A program made the translations under genes and the position numbers. A DNA stretch of 64,000 bases from Pseudoalteromonas sp. MEBiC 03607. Lineage in GTDB: Bacteria > Pseudomonadota > Gammaproteobacteria > Enterobacterales > Alteromonadaceae. The DNA is taken from contig NZ_SRRY01000001.1 of assembly GCF_004792295.1 (NCBI RefSeq), forward strand, positions 816,501-880,500, written 5' to 3'. Each line of letters starts with the position of its first letter. The stretch's first letter is position 1. Below, in pieces: positions 17,633-27,790 of the stretch. The notes under the pieces are model-generated. The model was not told the DNA's origin and did no database searches. It saw only the letters and a list, made by a program, of their open reading frames with translations.

Positions 17633-18955
17633 ATGATTCACAGCAAATTGATTAAGGCGCTTTCTCTTGGCGCAGTATTGGTAACCTCAAGTTTAGTGAA
17701 AGCAGAGCCGTTGGCACTCAATCAGGTGATTGATTATGCATTGACTCACGAGCCTTGGTTACAGGCAAATAAATACCAGCAACAGGCGATAGAAGCGCAA
17801 AGCATTGCGGCCGGTACCTTGCCAGATCCAGTATTAACCGTTGGGCTAATGAATTTACCAACCGATGGTTTTGCCTTTGATCAAGAAGGTATGACGCAAT
17901 TCAAAGTGGGCTTGTCACAACAATTTAGCCGAGGTGATAGCCTTGCTCTACAGCAGCAAGCATTGAAACAATCAGCTGAGCAATACCCTTGGCTGCGTGC
18001 AGACCGCCAAGCGCAGGTTAAAGCCATTGTTAGCGAAGCATGGCTAAATGCCTATCGCGCGCAAAAAAGCATTCAACTGATCAACCAAGATAAAGCCTTA
18101 TTTAATCAACTTATTGATATTACAGAAGCAAGCTATGCCAATACACTTGGCGCAACTCGCCAGCAGGATATTATTCGCGCTCAGCTAGAGCTGACTCGGC
18201 TTGAAGATAAGCTGGTGATGTTAGAGCAACAGTTTGATAGTGCCAAAAAGCGACTAGCACAATGGCTACCTATTGAAATGCTAAACGGTGCAGTGAGCGA
18301 TGACAATACTAAGGTGGCTGCACTAATGCCTTATCAAGAGCTTGCACCATCGGGGGTGACTGAAGTGTTGATGAATCACCCGGCAATTATTGCTATTGAT
18401 CATGCAATGCGTGCTAAAAACACCCAAGTACAAGTGGCTAAAGAAGCGTATAAGCCGCAATTTGGTATGAACCTAGGCTATGGCTATCGTGACGATACAC
18501 CTATGGGTGACTCTCGCGCTGACTTGTTCTCTATAGGGGTGAGTGTTGATTTACCGCTGTTCACTGATAACCGTCAAGATCAACAAGTCAATGCCGCAAT
18601 AGCTAGTGCAGAGGCAGTAAAAACCAACAAACTTATTACTCTACAAAAATTGCAAGGTCAGTATTTTAAAGAGCTTAGCCAGTTGAGCCGACTAGCCCAG
18701 CGCAAAGCACTGTATCAACAGCAGCTATTACCGCAAATGGCAGAGCAAGCCGAAGCGACGTTAAATGCTTACACCAACGATGATGGTGACTTTTCAGAAG
18801 TGATGCGCGCACGTATCAGCGAACTTAACGCAAAAATTGATGCGTTAAACATCGAAATAGACAAACAAATCACCCTCGCTCGCCTTAACTATTACGCAGC
18901 AGCAAAAGATAACCAAATAAATGCAGCACAAAGCCAAGGAGCTAGCAATGAATAA
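17633..18955 (+). CDS. cusC: TolC-family outer-membrane efflux channel (CusC-like)
   Basis: 440 aa from ATG 17633, chosen because GGAG stands 6 nt upstream. A signal peptide (about 1-25, ending VKA) precedes two TolC-type repeats of paired helices (e.g. LEQQFDSAKKRLAQWLP and IDALNIEIDKQITLARLNYYAAA). It forms the trimeric outer-membrane duct of the tripartite pump. Its stop overlaps the adaptor start (ATGAATAA), so the two are coupled. Metal specificity is inferred from the neighbouring CusA and CusB. Confidence 0.88.
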   Translation: MIHSKLIKALSLGAVLVTSSLVKAEPLALNQVIDYALTHEPWLQANKYQQQAIEAQSIAAGTLPDPVLTVGLMNLPTDGFAFDQEGMTQFKVGLSQQFSRGDSLALQQQALKQSAEQYPWLRADRQAQVKAIVSEAWLNAYRAQKSIQLINQDKALFNQLIDITEASYANTLGATRQQDIIRAQLELTRLEDKLVMLEQQFDSAKKRLAQWLPIEMLNGAVSDDNTKVAALMPYQELAPSGVTEVLMNHPAIIAIDHAMRAKNTQVQVAKEAYKPQFGMNLGYGYRDDTPMGDSRADLFSIGVSVDLPLFTDNRQDQQVNAAIASAEAVKTNKLITLQKLQGQYFKELSQLSRLAQRKALYQQQLLPQMAEQAEATLNAYTNDDGDFSEVMRARISELNAKIDALNIEIDKQITLARLNYYAAAKDNQINAAQSQGASNE

Positions 18956-20405
18956 TACAGTGAAATTAGTTATCGCCTTGGCGGTAGGTGCGGCATTGGC
19001 AACGGCTGTAAATAAACTAGCTGAGCCAGATCATGAAGCTATGCCAAGCGCTGAGAAAAAGCCGTTATATTGGGTAGCACCTATGGACAGTAATTACCGC
19101 CGTGATGAACCGGGTTTATCGCCAATGGGTATGGAATTAGTCCCCGTTTATGAGGAGCAAAGTAGCGCTGAAGACAGCCCAGGTACTGTGAGGATCTCAC
19201 CAGCAGTCGTTAATAACTTAGGGGTAAGAACAGCACCCGTAAGGTTTAAATCATTACAAACGACGGTTGATACGGTTGGCTATGTGCAATACGACCAAGA
19301 CCAACTCGTGCATATTCACCCTCGTGTCGAAGGGTGGATAGAAACCTTATATGTAAAAGCCGCAGGTGACCAAGTTAAGCAAGGCGAGCCACTTTATACC
19401 TTGTATTCTCCACAGTTAGTGAACGCACAAGAAGAGCTACTGCTTGCCCTTAAACGTAACAACGCAGTGCTTATACGTGCAGCCAAAGCACGCTTAGCCT
19501 CACTGAATGTTTCTGATGATTTTATTGCGCGATTAGAGCAAAGCCAAAAGGTCAGACAAAACATTACCTTTTATGCCAAGCAAAGTGGCGTATTGGATGA
19601 GCTAAATATCCGCGAAGGCTTCTTCGTAAAACCTGGCACAACCATGATGAGTATTGCTCATCTAGAAGAAGTGTGGGTTGAGGCGGAAGTTTTCGAGCGC
19701 CAAGCAGGGCTTATCCATAAAGGCTTGCCAGTTACTATGACATTAGATTACTTACCGGGTAAACGCTGGCAGGGCGAGGTCGATTATATTTACCCAACCC
19801 TTGATGAGAAAAACCGTACCCTTCGCGTGCGCTTACGTTTTGCCAACCAAGATGGCTTACTAAAACCAAATATGTTTGCTGAAGTGAGCATTACTACCAA
19901 GCCGACTGAGCCGCAATTAGTCATCGCAAAAGAAGCGGTGATCCGCACCGGTAGCCAAGACCGTGTTGTAATCGATTTAGGTGAAGGGCGCTTTAAGTCA
20001 GTCGCCGTGACGCTAGGTCGTAGTGATAATCATGATGTCGAAATTTTATCAGGCTTACTGAAAGACGATAACGTAGTGGTGTCAGCGCAGTTCTTAATAG
20101 ACTCAGAATCAAGCAAAAGCTCTGACTTTATGCGTATGCAAGAGCCGGATACTGATAGTGCAATGGTCAATGGCGTGATCAACAGCATTGACCGCGAAGC
20201 CCGAACTGCCGTGATCAGTCGCGAAGCTATCCCTAAGTGGGGGCGAGATGCAGCAACCATGGAGTTTCATTTTTCGCCACGCATCGATATGTCTAGTTTG
20301 CAAAGTGATGATGAAGTGCATTTTACCTTTAAGCTGGTTGATGGTGAGTTTGTGATTTTTGACATTATGACCATGAGCCACCCTATGCAAGGAGAAATGC
20401 AATGA
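18948..20405 (+). CDS. cusB: CusB-type periplasmic adaptor with fused C-terminal CusF domain
   Basis: 485 aa from ATG 18948 (AAGGAG 6 nt upstream). Membrane anchor about 3-20. Residues about 40-72 (YWVAPMDSNYRRDEPGLSPMG) are the heavy-metal-binding/YHS-like motif, here with Met but lacking the usual Cys. The membrane-fusion core follows (VHIHPRVEGWIETLYVKAAGDQV, hairpin, beta barrel). The last about 75 residues (GVINSIDREARTAVISREAIP ... HFTFKLVDGEFVIFDI) match the CusF metallochaperone fold, fused rather than separate. Overlaps both neighbours by 4-8 nt. Confidence 0.9.
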   Translation: MNNTVKLVIALAVGAALATAVNKLAEPDHEAMPSAEKKPLYWVAPMDSNYRRDEPGLSPMGMELVPVYEEQSSAEDSPGTVRISPAVVNNLGVRTAPVRFKSLQTTVDTVGYVQYDQDQLVHIHPRVEGWIETLYVKAAGDQVKQGEPLYTLYSPQLVNAQEELLLALKRNNAVLIRAAKARLASLNVSDDFIARLEQSQKVRQNITFYAKQSGVLDELNIREGFFVKPGTTMMSIAHLEEVWVEAEVFERQAGLIHKGLPVTMTLDYLPGKRWQGEVDYIYPTLDEKNRTLRVRLRFANQDGLLKPNMFAEVSITTKPTEPQLVIAKEAVIRTGSQDRVVIDLGEGRFKSVAVTLGRSDNHDVEILSGLLKDDNVVVSAQFLIDSESSKSSDFMRMQEPDTDSAMVNGVINSIDREARTAVISREAIPKWGRDAATMEFHFSPRIDMSSLQSDDEVHFTFKLVDGEFVIFDIMTMSHPMQGEMQ

Positions 20406-23400
20406 TAGCTGCCGTGATCCGTTGGTCAGTCGGTAATCGCTTCTTTGTATTACTGCTGTCTTTAATGTTGGCAGGCTTTGGGATTTTTTCTTTAAAGAAT
20501 ACCCCAGTTGATGCCTTGCCTGACTTATCTGATATACAGGTTATTGTAAAAACGTCTTATCCAGGACAAGCGCCACAGGTGGTGCAAGATCAAGTAACGT
20601 TTCCGATCACCACGGCCATGTTATCCGTGCCGGGTGCTGAAACGGTCAGGGGCTTTTCGTTTTTTGGTGACTCTTACGTATACGTTATTTTTAACGAAGA
20701 CACCGACCTTTACTGGGCTCGGAGTCGGGTGCAAGAGTATTTGAGTCAAGTAAGTGCTCGCTTACCTGATTCAGCAAGGCCTGAACTTGGCCCTGATGCA
20801 ACAGGGGTGGGTTGGATTTACCTGTATGCGCTGGTGGATAAAACCGGTAAACACGATATTAGCCAGCTACGAAGCCTGCAAGATTGGTTTTTAAAGTTTG
20901 AGCTGCAAACTGTGCCGGGCGTATCAGAGGTAGCGTCTGTTGGTGGTATGGTTAAGCAGTATCAGGTGAATGTCGACCCGGATAAATTGCGTGCTTATGG
21001 TATTCCGCTAAGTTTAATTCAAACAGCAATTAAGCAAGGTAACCAAGAGCGTGGTGCCTCAGTGGTCGAAATGGCAGAGGCCGAATACATGGTATCGAGC
21101 ACAGGTTACATCAAAAGTGTGGCCGATTTAGAAGCCATTCCGCTGGGTACTAATGCCAATGGCACGCCACTGCAATTACGCGATGTGGCCGATATAAAAC
21201 TTGGGCCGCAAATGCGCCGTGGTATTGCTGAATTAAACGGCGAAGGCGAAGTAACTGGTGGTGTGGTAGTGATGCGCTTTGGAGAAAACGCCGAAGCAAC
21301 CATTAAACTCGTAAAAGAAAAGCTAGAGTCGCTCAAAAAAGGCCTGCCTGATGGGGTTGAAATCATCCCTGTGTACGACCGTTCAAACCTTATTACCCAA
21401 GCACTTGATAACTTAAGTTCAAAGTTAATTGAAGAGTTAATCGTCGTGGCTTTAGTGTGTGTAGTGTTTTTATTCCATATACGCTCATCGATCGTAGCCA
21501 TTATCACGTTGCCAATGGGGATTTTAACGGCTTTTGTGGTGATGTATTGGCAAGGTATAAACGCCAACATCATGTCGCTTGGCGGCATAGCGATTGCTAT
21601 TGGTGCAATGACAGATGGTGCTATCGTGATGATAGAAAATATGCACAAGCATATGGAGAAAACCCCTCTGACCGATGAGAACCGCTGGCAAGTCGTAGTG
21701 GACTCAGCCTCAGAAGTCGGGCCCGCGTTATTCTTTAGTTTATTAATTATCACCGTCAGCTTTATGCCAGTGTTTATTCTAGAAGCACAAGAAGGCCGTA
21801 TGTTCTCGCCACTGGCTTATACAAAAACCTATGCCATGGCGGCCTCGGCTGGTTTAGCCATTACATTGGTGCCGGTGTTAATGGGCTACTTTATTCGCGG
21901 TAAGGTTATTTCGGAGCAGAAAAACCCTGTTAACCGGTTATTGGTGGCAGCGTATAAGCCCTTATTAAATGCGGTATTAAAAGCGCCGAAAACAACACTG
22001 GTACTGGCATTAGTGTTGGCTGCTATTGGTTTTTACCCAGTTAATAAAATTGGTAGTGAGTTTATTCCCCCCCTTGATGAGGGCGACTTAATGTACATGC
22101 CAACTACTTACCCGGGTATTTCAATAGGTAAGGCCCGTGAAATCTTACAGCAGACCGATAAGTTAATTGCCAGTGTGCCAGAGGTCGAGTCGGTATTCGG
22201 TAAGGTAGGTCGTGCAGATACTGCAACAGATCCGGCGCCACTCACCATGATCGAAACCTTTATTCAGTTAAAGCCAAAATCACAGTGGCGCGAGGGCATG
22301 ACAACCGAGAAACTGAAAAAAGAGCTCGATAATCTGGTTAAGTTCCCAGGGCTCACTAATGCGTGGGTTATGCCAATCAAAACGCGAATCGACATGCTGG
22401 CCACTGGTATTAAAACGCCTGTGGGGATCAAAGTTGCTGGTCCAAAGCTGAGTGAAATTCAAAAAATCGGTGAGCAAATTGAAGTCATCTTAAAAGACTT
22501 ACCGGGCACGGCTTCGGTTTACTCTGAGCGTGTTGCCGGTGGTCGCTACATCAAAGTCGATATCAACCGTGAAAAAGCAGCGCGTTATGGTTTGAATATT
22601 GCTGATGTGCAACAGGTTGTTGCTACTGCTATCGGTGGTATGAATGTGACCGAAACCGTTGAAGGGCAAGAGCGTTACCCGGTTAACTTACGTTATCCAC
22701 AAGATTATCGCGACTCGCCAGAAGAGCTTAAGTTGTTACCGATAGTAACACCAAACGGACAGCGTATCGCATTGGCCGATGTAGCTCATGTCTTCATCGA
22801 AGATGGCCCGCCGGGTATTAAAAGTGAAAATGCTCGTATTAATGGCTGGAGCTTAATTGATATTGAAGGCAGTGATATCGGCAGTTATGTTGAGCGTGCG
22901 CAACAAGCGCTGCATGAGCAACTTGAGCTACCTGCTGGTTACTCAATTACGTGGGCGGGGCAATATGAATATATGGAGCGCGCAAAAGCTAAACTCAGTT
23001 ACGTATTGCCACTCACCTTGGCAATTATTGTGGTGCTGTTATACCTCAATTTTAGAAGCTTTACTGAGGTGGCAATGATCATGTTGACCTTACCGCTTGC
23101 GATGATAGGGGGTATTTGGTTGATGTACCTTGAAGGATTTAACTTCTCGGTAGCCGTTGGAGTCGGCTTTATAGCCTTAGCTGGGGTTGCTGTAGAAATT
23201 GGCGTGATCATGCTGGTTTATCTCAACCAAGCGTATCAAGATGCCAAAGCGCAATCATCGCAGTTTACGGTTACAGAGCTGCGCCAAGCAATCATCAATG
23301 GTGCTGGCCTTCGGGTGAGACCTGTAATGATGACAGTTGCCACCATTATTATCGGTTTACTGCCTGTGCTTTATGGCACTGGAACGGGTAGTGAAGTGAT

Positions 23401-23506
23401 GAGCCGAATAGCAGCACCTATGGTTGGCGGGATGCTCAGTGCCATTGTTTTAACGCTACTTGTGTTACCTGCGCTTTATTTTATTTGGCGTAAACGAGAT
23501 CTATAA
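20402..23506 (+). CDS. cusA: CusA-type heavy-metal RND efflux permease
   Basis: 1034 aa, full length. The opening (RWSVGNRFFVLLLSL ... PVDALPDLSDIQVIVKT) is diagnostic of the heavy-metal efflux RND clade. Twelve membrane helices with two large periplasmic loops; TM4 contains GAMTDGAIVMIENMHKH with the proton-relay Asp. It exports Cu+/Ag+ (or possibly other divalent metals) from periplasm or cytosol through CusB and CusC. It overlaps cusB by 4 nt (ATGA) and ends at a strong terminator, closing the operon. Confidence 0.95.
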   Translation: MIAAVIRWSVGNRFFVLLLSLMLAGFGIFSLKNTPVDALPDLSDIQVIVKTSYPGQAPQVVQDQVTFPITTAMLSVPGAETVRGFSFFGDSYVYVIFNEDTDLYWARSRVQEYLSQVSARLPDSARPELGPDATGVGWIYLYALVDKTGKHDISQLRSLQDWFLKFELQTVPGVSEVASVGGMVKQYQVNVDPDKLRAYGIPLSLIQTAIKQGNQERGASVVEMAEAEYMVSSTGYIKSVADLEAIPLGTNANGTPLQLRDVADIKLGPQMRRGIAELNGEGEVTGGVVVMRFGENAEATIKLVKEKLESLKKGLPDGVEIIPVYDRSNLITQALDNLSSKLIEELIVVALVCVVFLFHIRSSIVAIITLPMGILTAFVVMYWQGINANIMSLGGIAIAIGAMTDGAIVMIENMHKHMEKTPLTDENRWQVVVDSASEVGPALFFSLLIITVSFMPVFILEAQEGRMFSPLAYTKTYAMAASAGLAITLVPVLMGYFIRGKVISEQKNPVNRLLVAAYKPLLNAVLKAPKTTLVLALVLAAIGFYPVNKIGSEFIPPLDEGDLMYMPTTYPGISIGKAREILQQTDKLIASVPEVESVFGKVGRADTATDPAPLTMIETFIQLKPKSQWREGMTTEKLKKELDNLVKFPGLTNAWVMPIKTRIDMLATGIKTPVGIKVAGPKLSEIQKIGEQIEVILKDLPGTASVYSERVAGGRYIKVDINREKAARYGLNIADVQQVVATAIGGMNVTETVEGQERYPVNLRYPQDYRDSPEELKLLPIVTPNGQRIALADVAHVFIEDGPPGIKSENARINGWSLIDIEGSDIGSYVERAQQALHEQLELPAGYSITWAGQYEYMERAKAKLSYVLPLTLAIIVVLLYLNFRSFTEVAMIMLTLPLAMIGGIWLMYLEGFNFSVAVGVGFIALAGVAVEIGVIMLVYLNQAYQDAKAQSSQFTVTELRQAIINGAGLRVRPVMMTVATIIIGLLPVLYGTGTGSEVMSRIAAPMVGGMLSAIVLTLLVLPALYFIWRKRDL

Positions 23507-23520
23507 ATTTTACAGTCAGT

Positions 23521-23568
23521 GTGTAACTTGTACGCTTTTACTTGCTACAAGTTACACATTTTATTTTT
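23521..23568 (+). terminator. Terminator of the cus operon
   Basis: A 12-bp perfect stem (GTGTAACTTGTA / TACAAGTTACAC) with a 13-nt loop is followed by a T-rich stretch (ATTTTATTTTT). Confidence 0.85.
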
Positions 23569-23648
23569 AAAGTTATGATAATTAAAGTGTTTTTTACTGG
23601 TGTGATTTATGCAATGTCTTATTAAATTGATTTTGATAAGGAATGCAC

Positions 23649-24104
23649 ATGCAAGTTAAAACAATACAGCAAGTTTATGATTGGACCGTGTTATTTCATA
23701 CCCAAATGGCGGCCAACTTCCATAATGTTAAAGACTTACTGGACGAGCACAATCAAATGCTGGTGGAGTATTATCTGCAATACGAGAAAAAATTGGCAGA
23801 AGATCTGGTTGGCTTTAAAGCCATTACAGAACTGAACACACTGGATACTTATTGCTACGAGTACTTTTCAGACAACCCAGATTTGATCACGTTTGATGAT
23901 ATTAGTACTGATCAAAAAATTGATGAAAAGGCCATTCAAGTATATTTAACGACACAGCATCAAAAGGTTATTGATTTATATGAATACCTTGTATCGCGTG
24001 CCGAAACTGCTGCAACGATTGAAAAGCTCGAGCGTTTACTAGAGCTTGAACATCAAGGTCTTAAGCAAATGATGCAAAGCTCAAACCGTCATATGGATAT
24101 GTAA
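23649..24104 (+). CDS. Hypothetical helical protein, 151 aa
   Basis: Starts at ATG 23649, 7 nt after AAGGA; the ATG 6 nt earlier is too close to it. Entirely helical by composition, with several His/Glu-rich stretches (LFHTQMAANFHNVKD, LLDEHNQMLVEYYLQYEKK, ERLLELEHQGLKQMM) that resemble a four-helix bundle, perhaps ferritin-like, but the ExxH iron motifs are not clear. No signal or membrane segment. It stands between the cus operon terminator and the ppx gene on the opposite strand. Function unknown. Confidence 0.7.
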   Translation: MQVKTIQQVYDWTVLFHTQMAANFHNVKDLLDEHNQMLVEYYLQYEKKLAEDLVGFKAITELNTLDTYCYEYFSDNPDLITFDDISTDQKIDEKAIQVYLTTQHQKVIDLYEYLVSRAETAATIEKLERLLELEHQGLKQMMQSSNRHMDM

Positions 24105-24125
24105 TCGATTAATCTATTAATCCGC

Positions 24126-25613
24126 TTAATGAAAATCGAGTAAGAAGCCGACCTTTTTAAGGTATTTTTGCTCTTGCTGTAAATCCGCCAAAAGCAAGGT
24201 ATGTTCTTTAAGCCACTTATTGTGAAACTTTAAGAACATACTATTTTGCTTGGCTGTGACCTCAAGTTCAAAACCTTGGTCAGTAATGCGCTTTTGATTT
24301 AGCAATACTGCTAAGCGCAAAATAACAATTAACTGCAATATTTCGTAATGCTGCATGGTATGCAGAGCTGGAAACTCTTCTAAACGGATCTTTTTTCGAT
24401 AAAAGCGGATCATACAGCTAAGTAGTGTTTGTTGTTGCTGTGTGAAGCCCGGTAATTGACTGTTTGCTACGATATACGCACTGTGTTTATGTATTCCTGA
24501 TGAATTAACCCCTAAGCCAATTTCATGCAGCTGTGCGGCCCAATCCAGTAAGTTGATATAGTCAGGGTCGGTAAGTTGCCATGCCCCTTTTACCTGTTCA
24601 AACAGCCACTTTGCAGTTGTCGATACACGATTAGCATGCTCTTTATCTATAGCATTACGCTCAGATAGGTTCGCTATAGTATTAGTGCGAATATCTTTAT
24701 GGGCGAGCTTTTGCTGCATTTCATGAAGTAAACCTTCACGTAACGAGTAATCGCTATATTGCATCGCGTCGATTTTAAATAGTCTAAATACCGCGATTAA
24801 AATAGCCAAACCACCACAAATACTCACTTGTCGCTCAGGTGTAAGACCTTCAATTTGCAGCGCAGCTATTTGTTTAGCAGCAATAAACTGGGTTTTTAGT
24901 TCTAATAATCGCTCTAAAGTGATCAGCTCTTGCTCGGCATCATTGGCATTAATCATGGCAAGGATAGATTTTATTGTGCCTGATGTTCCCACTACAGATT
25001 GCCAGCCAGCCGATAAGTAATTGGCAAAGATCACTTCGAGTTCTTGTTCAGCGCGAACCTCCGCTTTGGCAAAGCGCTTAGCTGTGATTTGTCCATCTGC
25101 AAAAAACTGCTTGGTATAGCTAACACAGCCCATGTTGCGACTAGCAAGGAGTTTGTGTTTAAAGTGTTTACCAATGATGAGCTCGGTACTGCCGCCACCG
25201 ATATCAATAACTAAGCGGTTTTCATCGTGATGAATGTAATGGGCAACGCCTTGGTAAATTAAACGGGCTTCTTCTTGCCCTGAAATCACTTCAATCGGGT
25301 AAGGAAACACCTTACTTGCTTGAGTTAAGAATGAATGAATGTTTTTCGCGCGGCGTAATGTGTAAGTGGCAGCCACTTTGACATTCTCTAAAGGGAAGTC
25401 CTGCAAGGTAGTGGCAAATTGTTTGAGAATCGCCAGTGCGCGCTCGATAGCTTCTTGGCTTAAGTGATTTTTATCATCTAAACCATCAGCTAAATAAACG
25501 CGCTGCTTTTCTTTGTGTAAGATTTGCAAAGAGCCATCGACCTCTCTTGCCACCACTAAATGAAAACTGTTTGAGCCTAAGTCAACGGCAGCAATTGAGG
25601 GATAATCATTCAT
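24126..25613 (-). CDS. ppx: Exopolyphosphatase / guanosine pentaphosphatase (Ppx/GppA family)
   Basis: 495 aa from the ATG at 25613 (MNDYPSIAAVDLGSNS); a longer reading frame back to 25697 only runs through ppk1 and is unlikely. Motifs AAVDLGSNSFHLVVA and DIGGGSTELIIG form the ASKHA nucleotide/phosphate site; the C-terminal third is an HD-like domain. It hydrolyses terminal phosphate of polyphosphate and, in GppA-type members, pppGpp. Its start overlaps the ppk1 stop by 8 nt, so ppk1 and ppx are one operon and make and break polyphosphate together, probably PhoB-controlled through the Pho boxes before ppk1. Confidence 0.93.
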   Translation of the reverse strand: MNDYPSIAAVDLGSNSFHLVVAREVDGSLQILHKEKQRVYLADGLDDKNHLSQEAIERALAILKQFATTLQDFPLENVKVAATYTLRRAKNIHSFLTQASKVFPYPIEVISGQEEARLIYQGVAHYIHHDENRLVIDIGGGSTELIIGKHFKHKLLASRNMGCVSYTKQFFADGQITAKRFAKAEVRAEQELEVIFANYLSAGWQSVVGTSGTIKSILAMINANDAEQELITLERLLELKTQFIAAKQIAALQIEGLTPERQVSICGGLAILIAVFRLFKIDAMQYSDYSLREGLLHEMQQKLAHKDIRTNTIANLSERNAIDKEHANRVSTTAKWLFEQVKGAWQLTDPDYINLLDWAAQLHEIGLGVNSSGIHKHSAYIVANSQLPGFTQQQQTLLSCMIRFYRKKIRLEEFPALHTMQHYEILQLIVILRLAVLLNQKRITDQGFELEVTAKQNSMFLKFHNKWLKEHTLLLADLQQEQKYLKKVGFLLDFH

Positions 25614-27699
25614 TATTATAGTTACTTTCCCATTTTTTAAGGTGGTCATAAATGGCAATTTGCGAACGAATTTTCTTACGATTGCCACGGCGTACATAGC
25701 TGTTTTTTTGTTCGCTATCGATTATGCGCGCTTTTGTTCTATCTTTAAACTGTAGTTCAAGAATATCAATTATGAGCTGCTTTAATTTTTCATCATAAAT
25801 GGGTGTAGCTACTTCTACACGGTGATCTAGATTCCGGGTCATCCAGTCTGCTGATGAAATATACACTTTTTCGTCACCATCATTGTGAAACACCATAACC
25901 CGAGGGTGCTCTAAAAAGCGGTCAACAATACTAATAATACGAATATTATCGTTAACGACAGAGGGCACTAACGAACACATGCCACGCACAATAATACGAA
26001 TTTTTACACCGCGTCTTGCTGCAAAATAGAGATGGTCAACCAGCTCTTTATCAACAAGATTATTTATTTTTAGCGTAATTCGACCAGCTTTTCCGTGTTC
26101 TACGTTGGTAATCTCATTATCTATCAAGGAGGTAATAGTTTGTCTTGCGTTGACTGGTGAAATCATTAAGTGATCAAATTGAAATGGCTTATAGCTACTT
26201 TCGATAAACTTAAACACACTATCGCACTCTTCACTAATACCTTCATGCCTAGTAAATAAACTAAAGTCAGTGTAGATTTTGGCGGTTTTTTCATGGAAGT
26301 TACCCGTGCCAATATGGGCGTACTTCACTATGTTGTTTTTTTCTTTACGGTGAATAACGCATAGTTTGCTGTGCACTTTTAGTGCAGGAATACCAAAAAT
26401 AACTTTAACACCCGCATTACTCAGGGTTTTTGCCCATTCAATATTGTTTTGTTCATCAAAGCGCGCTTTCAGCTCAACCATTACGGTTACGTGTTTGCCA
26501 TTTTTGGCGGCATTAATAAGCGTAGAAACTAGGCGAGATTGACTCGCTACACGATAAATATTGACCTTAATTTGGGTTACATCTGGGTCAAACGCCGCTT
26601 GGCGTACAAACTCAAGTAAGTGGTTAAAGGTGTGGTAGGGGTAATAGAGCAATATGTCTTGATGTGAGATGGCATCAAATACGCTCGAGTGATTATTAAA
26701 AGCAGTGCTTTGTAATGCAGGCAGTGGTTTGTTTTCTAAGTACTGACGGCCAACATTCGGAAAAGCAATAAAATCGCGGAAGTTACGGTAACGACCACCT
26801 GGGATCAGCGCATCATGTTGGCTTATATTAAGGCGCTTTTTCATCACTTTAAGCATTTCAGCAGGCATGCTCTCGTCATAAACAAGGCGCACAGGCTCTG
26901 CAGAAATACGTTGTTTTAGACCTTTTGACATTTTATCGAGCAAGCCTTCTTCAAGCTCGTCATCTAAGTTGTATTCGGCATCACGGGTCAATTTGATGGC
27001 ATAACATTGAATATCATCAAAGCTAAAAAAGCTGCTAAACACATCGCGAATAAAGTAGGCGATAATATCATCAAGCATCACAATGGTTTTGTGACGGCGC
27101 GTTTTCTCTGGTGGTAAAATAACAAAACGAGATACGCGGTCGGTTGGTACTTCCATCATGGCATAATGACTTTTTTGGTTGGTCATCTCGACAAACAAAT
27201 AGGTCATGGTGTCGTTGATTTGATCTGAGTAGTCTTTCTTTTCAGAGAGTAAAATCGGCAATATGTGTTGCAGCACATTGTCGTGGAAGAATTTTTTCAG
27301 CCAACTCAAGTGAAATTCAGATAGCTCCTCAGGTAACTCAACGTGAATATTGTGCTCGTTTAAGTCATTTAAAATGTCTTTATGAATTTGGTTAAACTTT
27401 TTACCAAGCTGCAGCACCTTACTTTGGATCTGATGAAGTAGTATCTCATCTTCTTCAAAGTTCGCATCAGGGATTTTATTAAGTAAAATTCGGCGCTTAA
27501 CATCGGCAACACGGACACGGAAAAACTCATCCATGTTGTTTGAGTAAATACCTAAAAAGCGCATGCGCTCAATAATCGGGTTAGATTTATCTTTAGCTTC
27601 TTGCAGCACGCGTTCATTAAATGACAGCCAACTTAGCTCTTTGGCAAAGTAGTTAACGGCTTGAGAAGAAGAATGTGATGCGTTCATCTGGTTTTCCAA
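25606..27699 (-). CDS. ppk1: Polyphosphate kinase 1
   Basis: 697 aa, normal PPK1 length. Four-domain organisation: N-terminal helical domain (ELSWLSFNERVLQEAKD), a middle domain, and two PLD-like C domains with the active-site His regions VHSKLCVIHR and YAHIGTGNFHEKTA. It makes polyphosphate from ATP at the membrane. It heads a ppk1-ppx operon. Upstream, in 27733-27790, tandem Pho-box-like repeats precede a -10 at 27717-27722, so phosphate starvation via PhoB is the expected control. Confidence 0.95.
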   Translation of the reverse strand: MENQMNASHSSSQAVNYFAKELSWLSFNERVLQEAKDKSNPIIERMRFLGIYSNNMDEFFRVRVADVKRRILLNKIPDANFEEDEILLHQIQSKVLQLGKKFNQIHKDILNDLNEHNIHVELPEELSEFHLSWLKKFFHDNVLQHILPILLSEKKDYSDQINDTMTYLFVEMTNQKSHYAMMEVPTDRVSRFVILPPEKTRRHKTIVMLDDIIAYFIRDVFSSFFSFDDIQCYAIKLTRDAEYNLDDELEEGLLDKMSKGLKQRISAEPVRLVYDESMPAEMLKVMKKRLNISQHDALIPGGRYRNFRDFIAFPNVGRQYLENKPLPALQSTAFNNHSSVFDAISHQDILLYYPYHTFNHLLEFVRQAAFDPDVTQIKVNIYRVASQSRLVSTLINAAKNGKHVTVMVELKARFDEQNNIEWAKTLSNAGVKVIFGIPALKVHSKLCVIHRKEKNNIVKYAHIGTGNFHEKTAKIYTDFSLFTRHEGISEECDSVFKFIESSYKPFQFDHLMISPVNARQTITSLIDNEITNVEHGKAGRITLKINNLVDKELVDHLYFAARRGVKIRIIVRGMCSLVPSVVNDNIRIISIVDRFLEHPRVMVFHNDGDEKVYISSADWMTRNLDHRVEVATPIYDEKLKQLIIDILELQFKDRTKARIIDSEQKNSYVRRGNRKKIRSQIAIYDHLKKWESNYNNE

Positions 27700-27716
27700 C
27701 GTTTATAGCTAGTTAG

Positions 27717-27790
27717 AATATAGAGGATGCAGATGACGTTTATGTGACGTTCTTATCACTTTTATGACATACATGTCAGTTTTGTGACAT
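27717..27790 (-). promoter_or_regulatory. ppk1 promoter with Pho-box-like repeats and nested palindromes
   Basis: Read on the minus strand, ATGTCACAAAACTGACAT (27773-27790) matches the Pho box consensus (CTGTCATAAAACTGTCAT) at about 15 of 18 positions. Two weaker boxes follow at 27753-27770 and 27733-27750, each 20 bp on. The last ends 10 bp before a TATATT -10 (27717-27722), the spacing expected when PhoB replaces the -35. Two TGACAT-N2-ATGTC(A/G) palindromes (27765-27778 and 27785-27798) overlap the set, 20 bp apart, and may add a second regulator. Confidence 0.75.

Noticed and set aside
21106..21753. 215-codon open frame antisense to cusA
   Set aside because: Mirror of membrane-protein codons in a conserved gene; low-complexity Ile/Ser/Thr translation.
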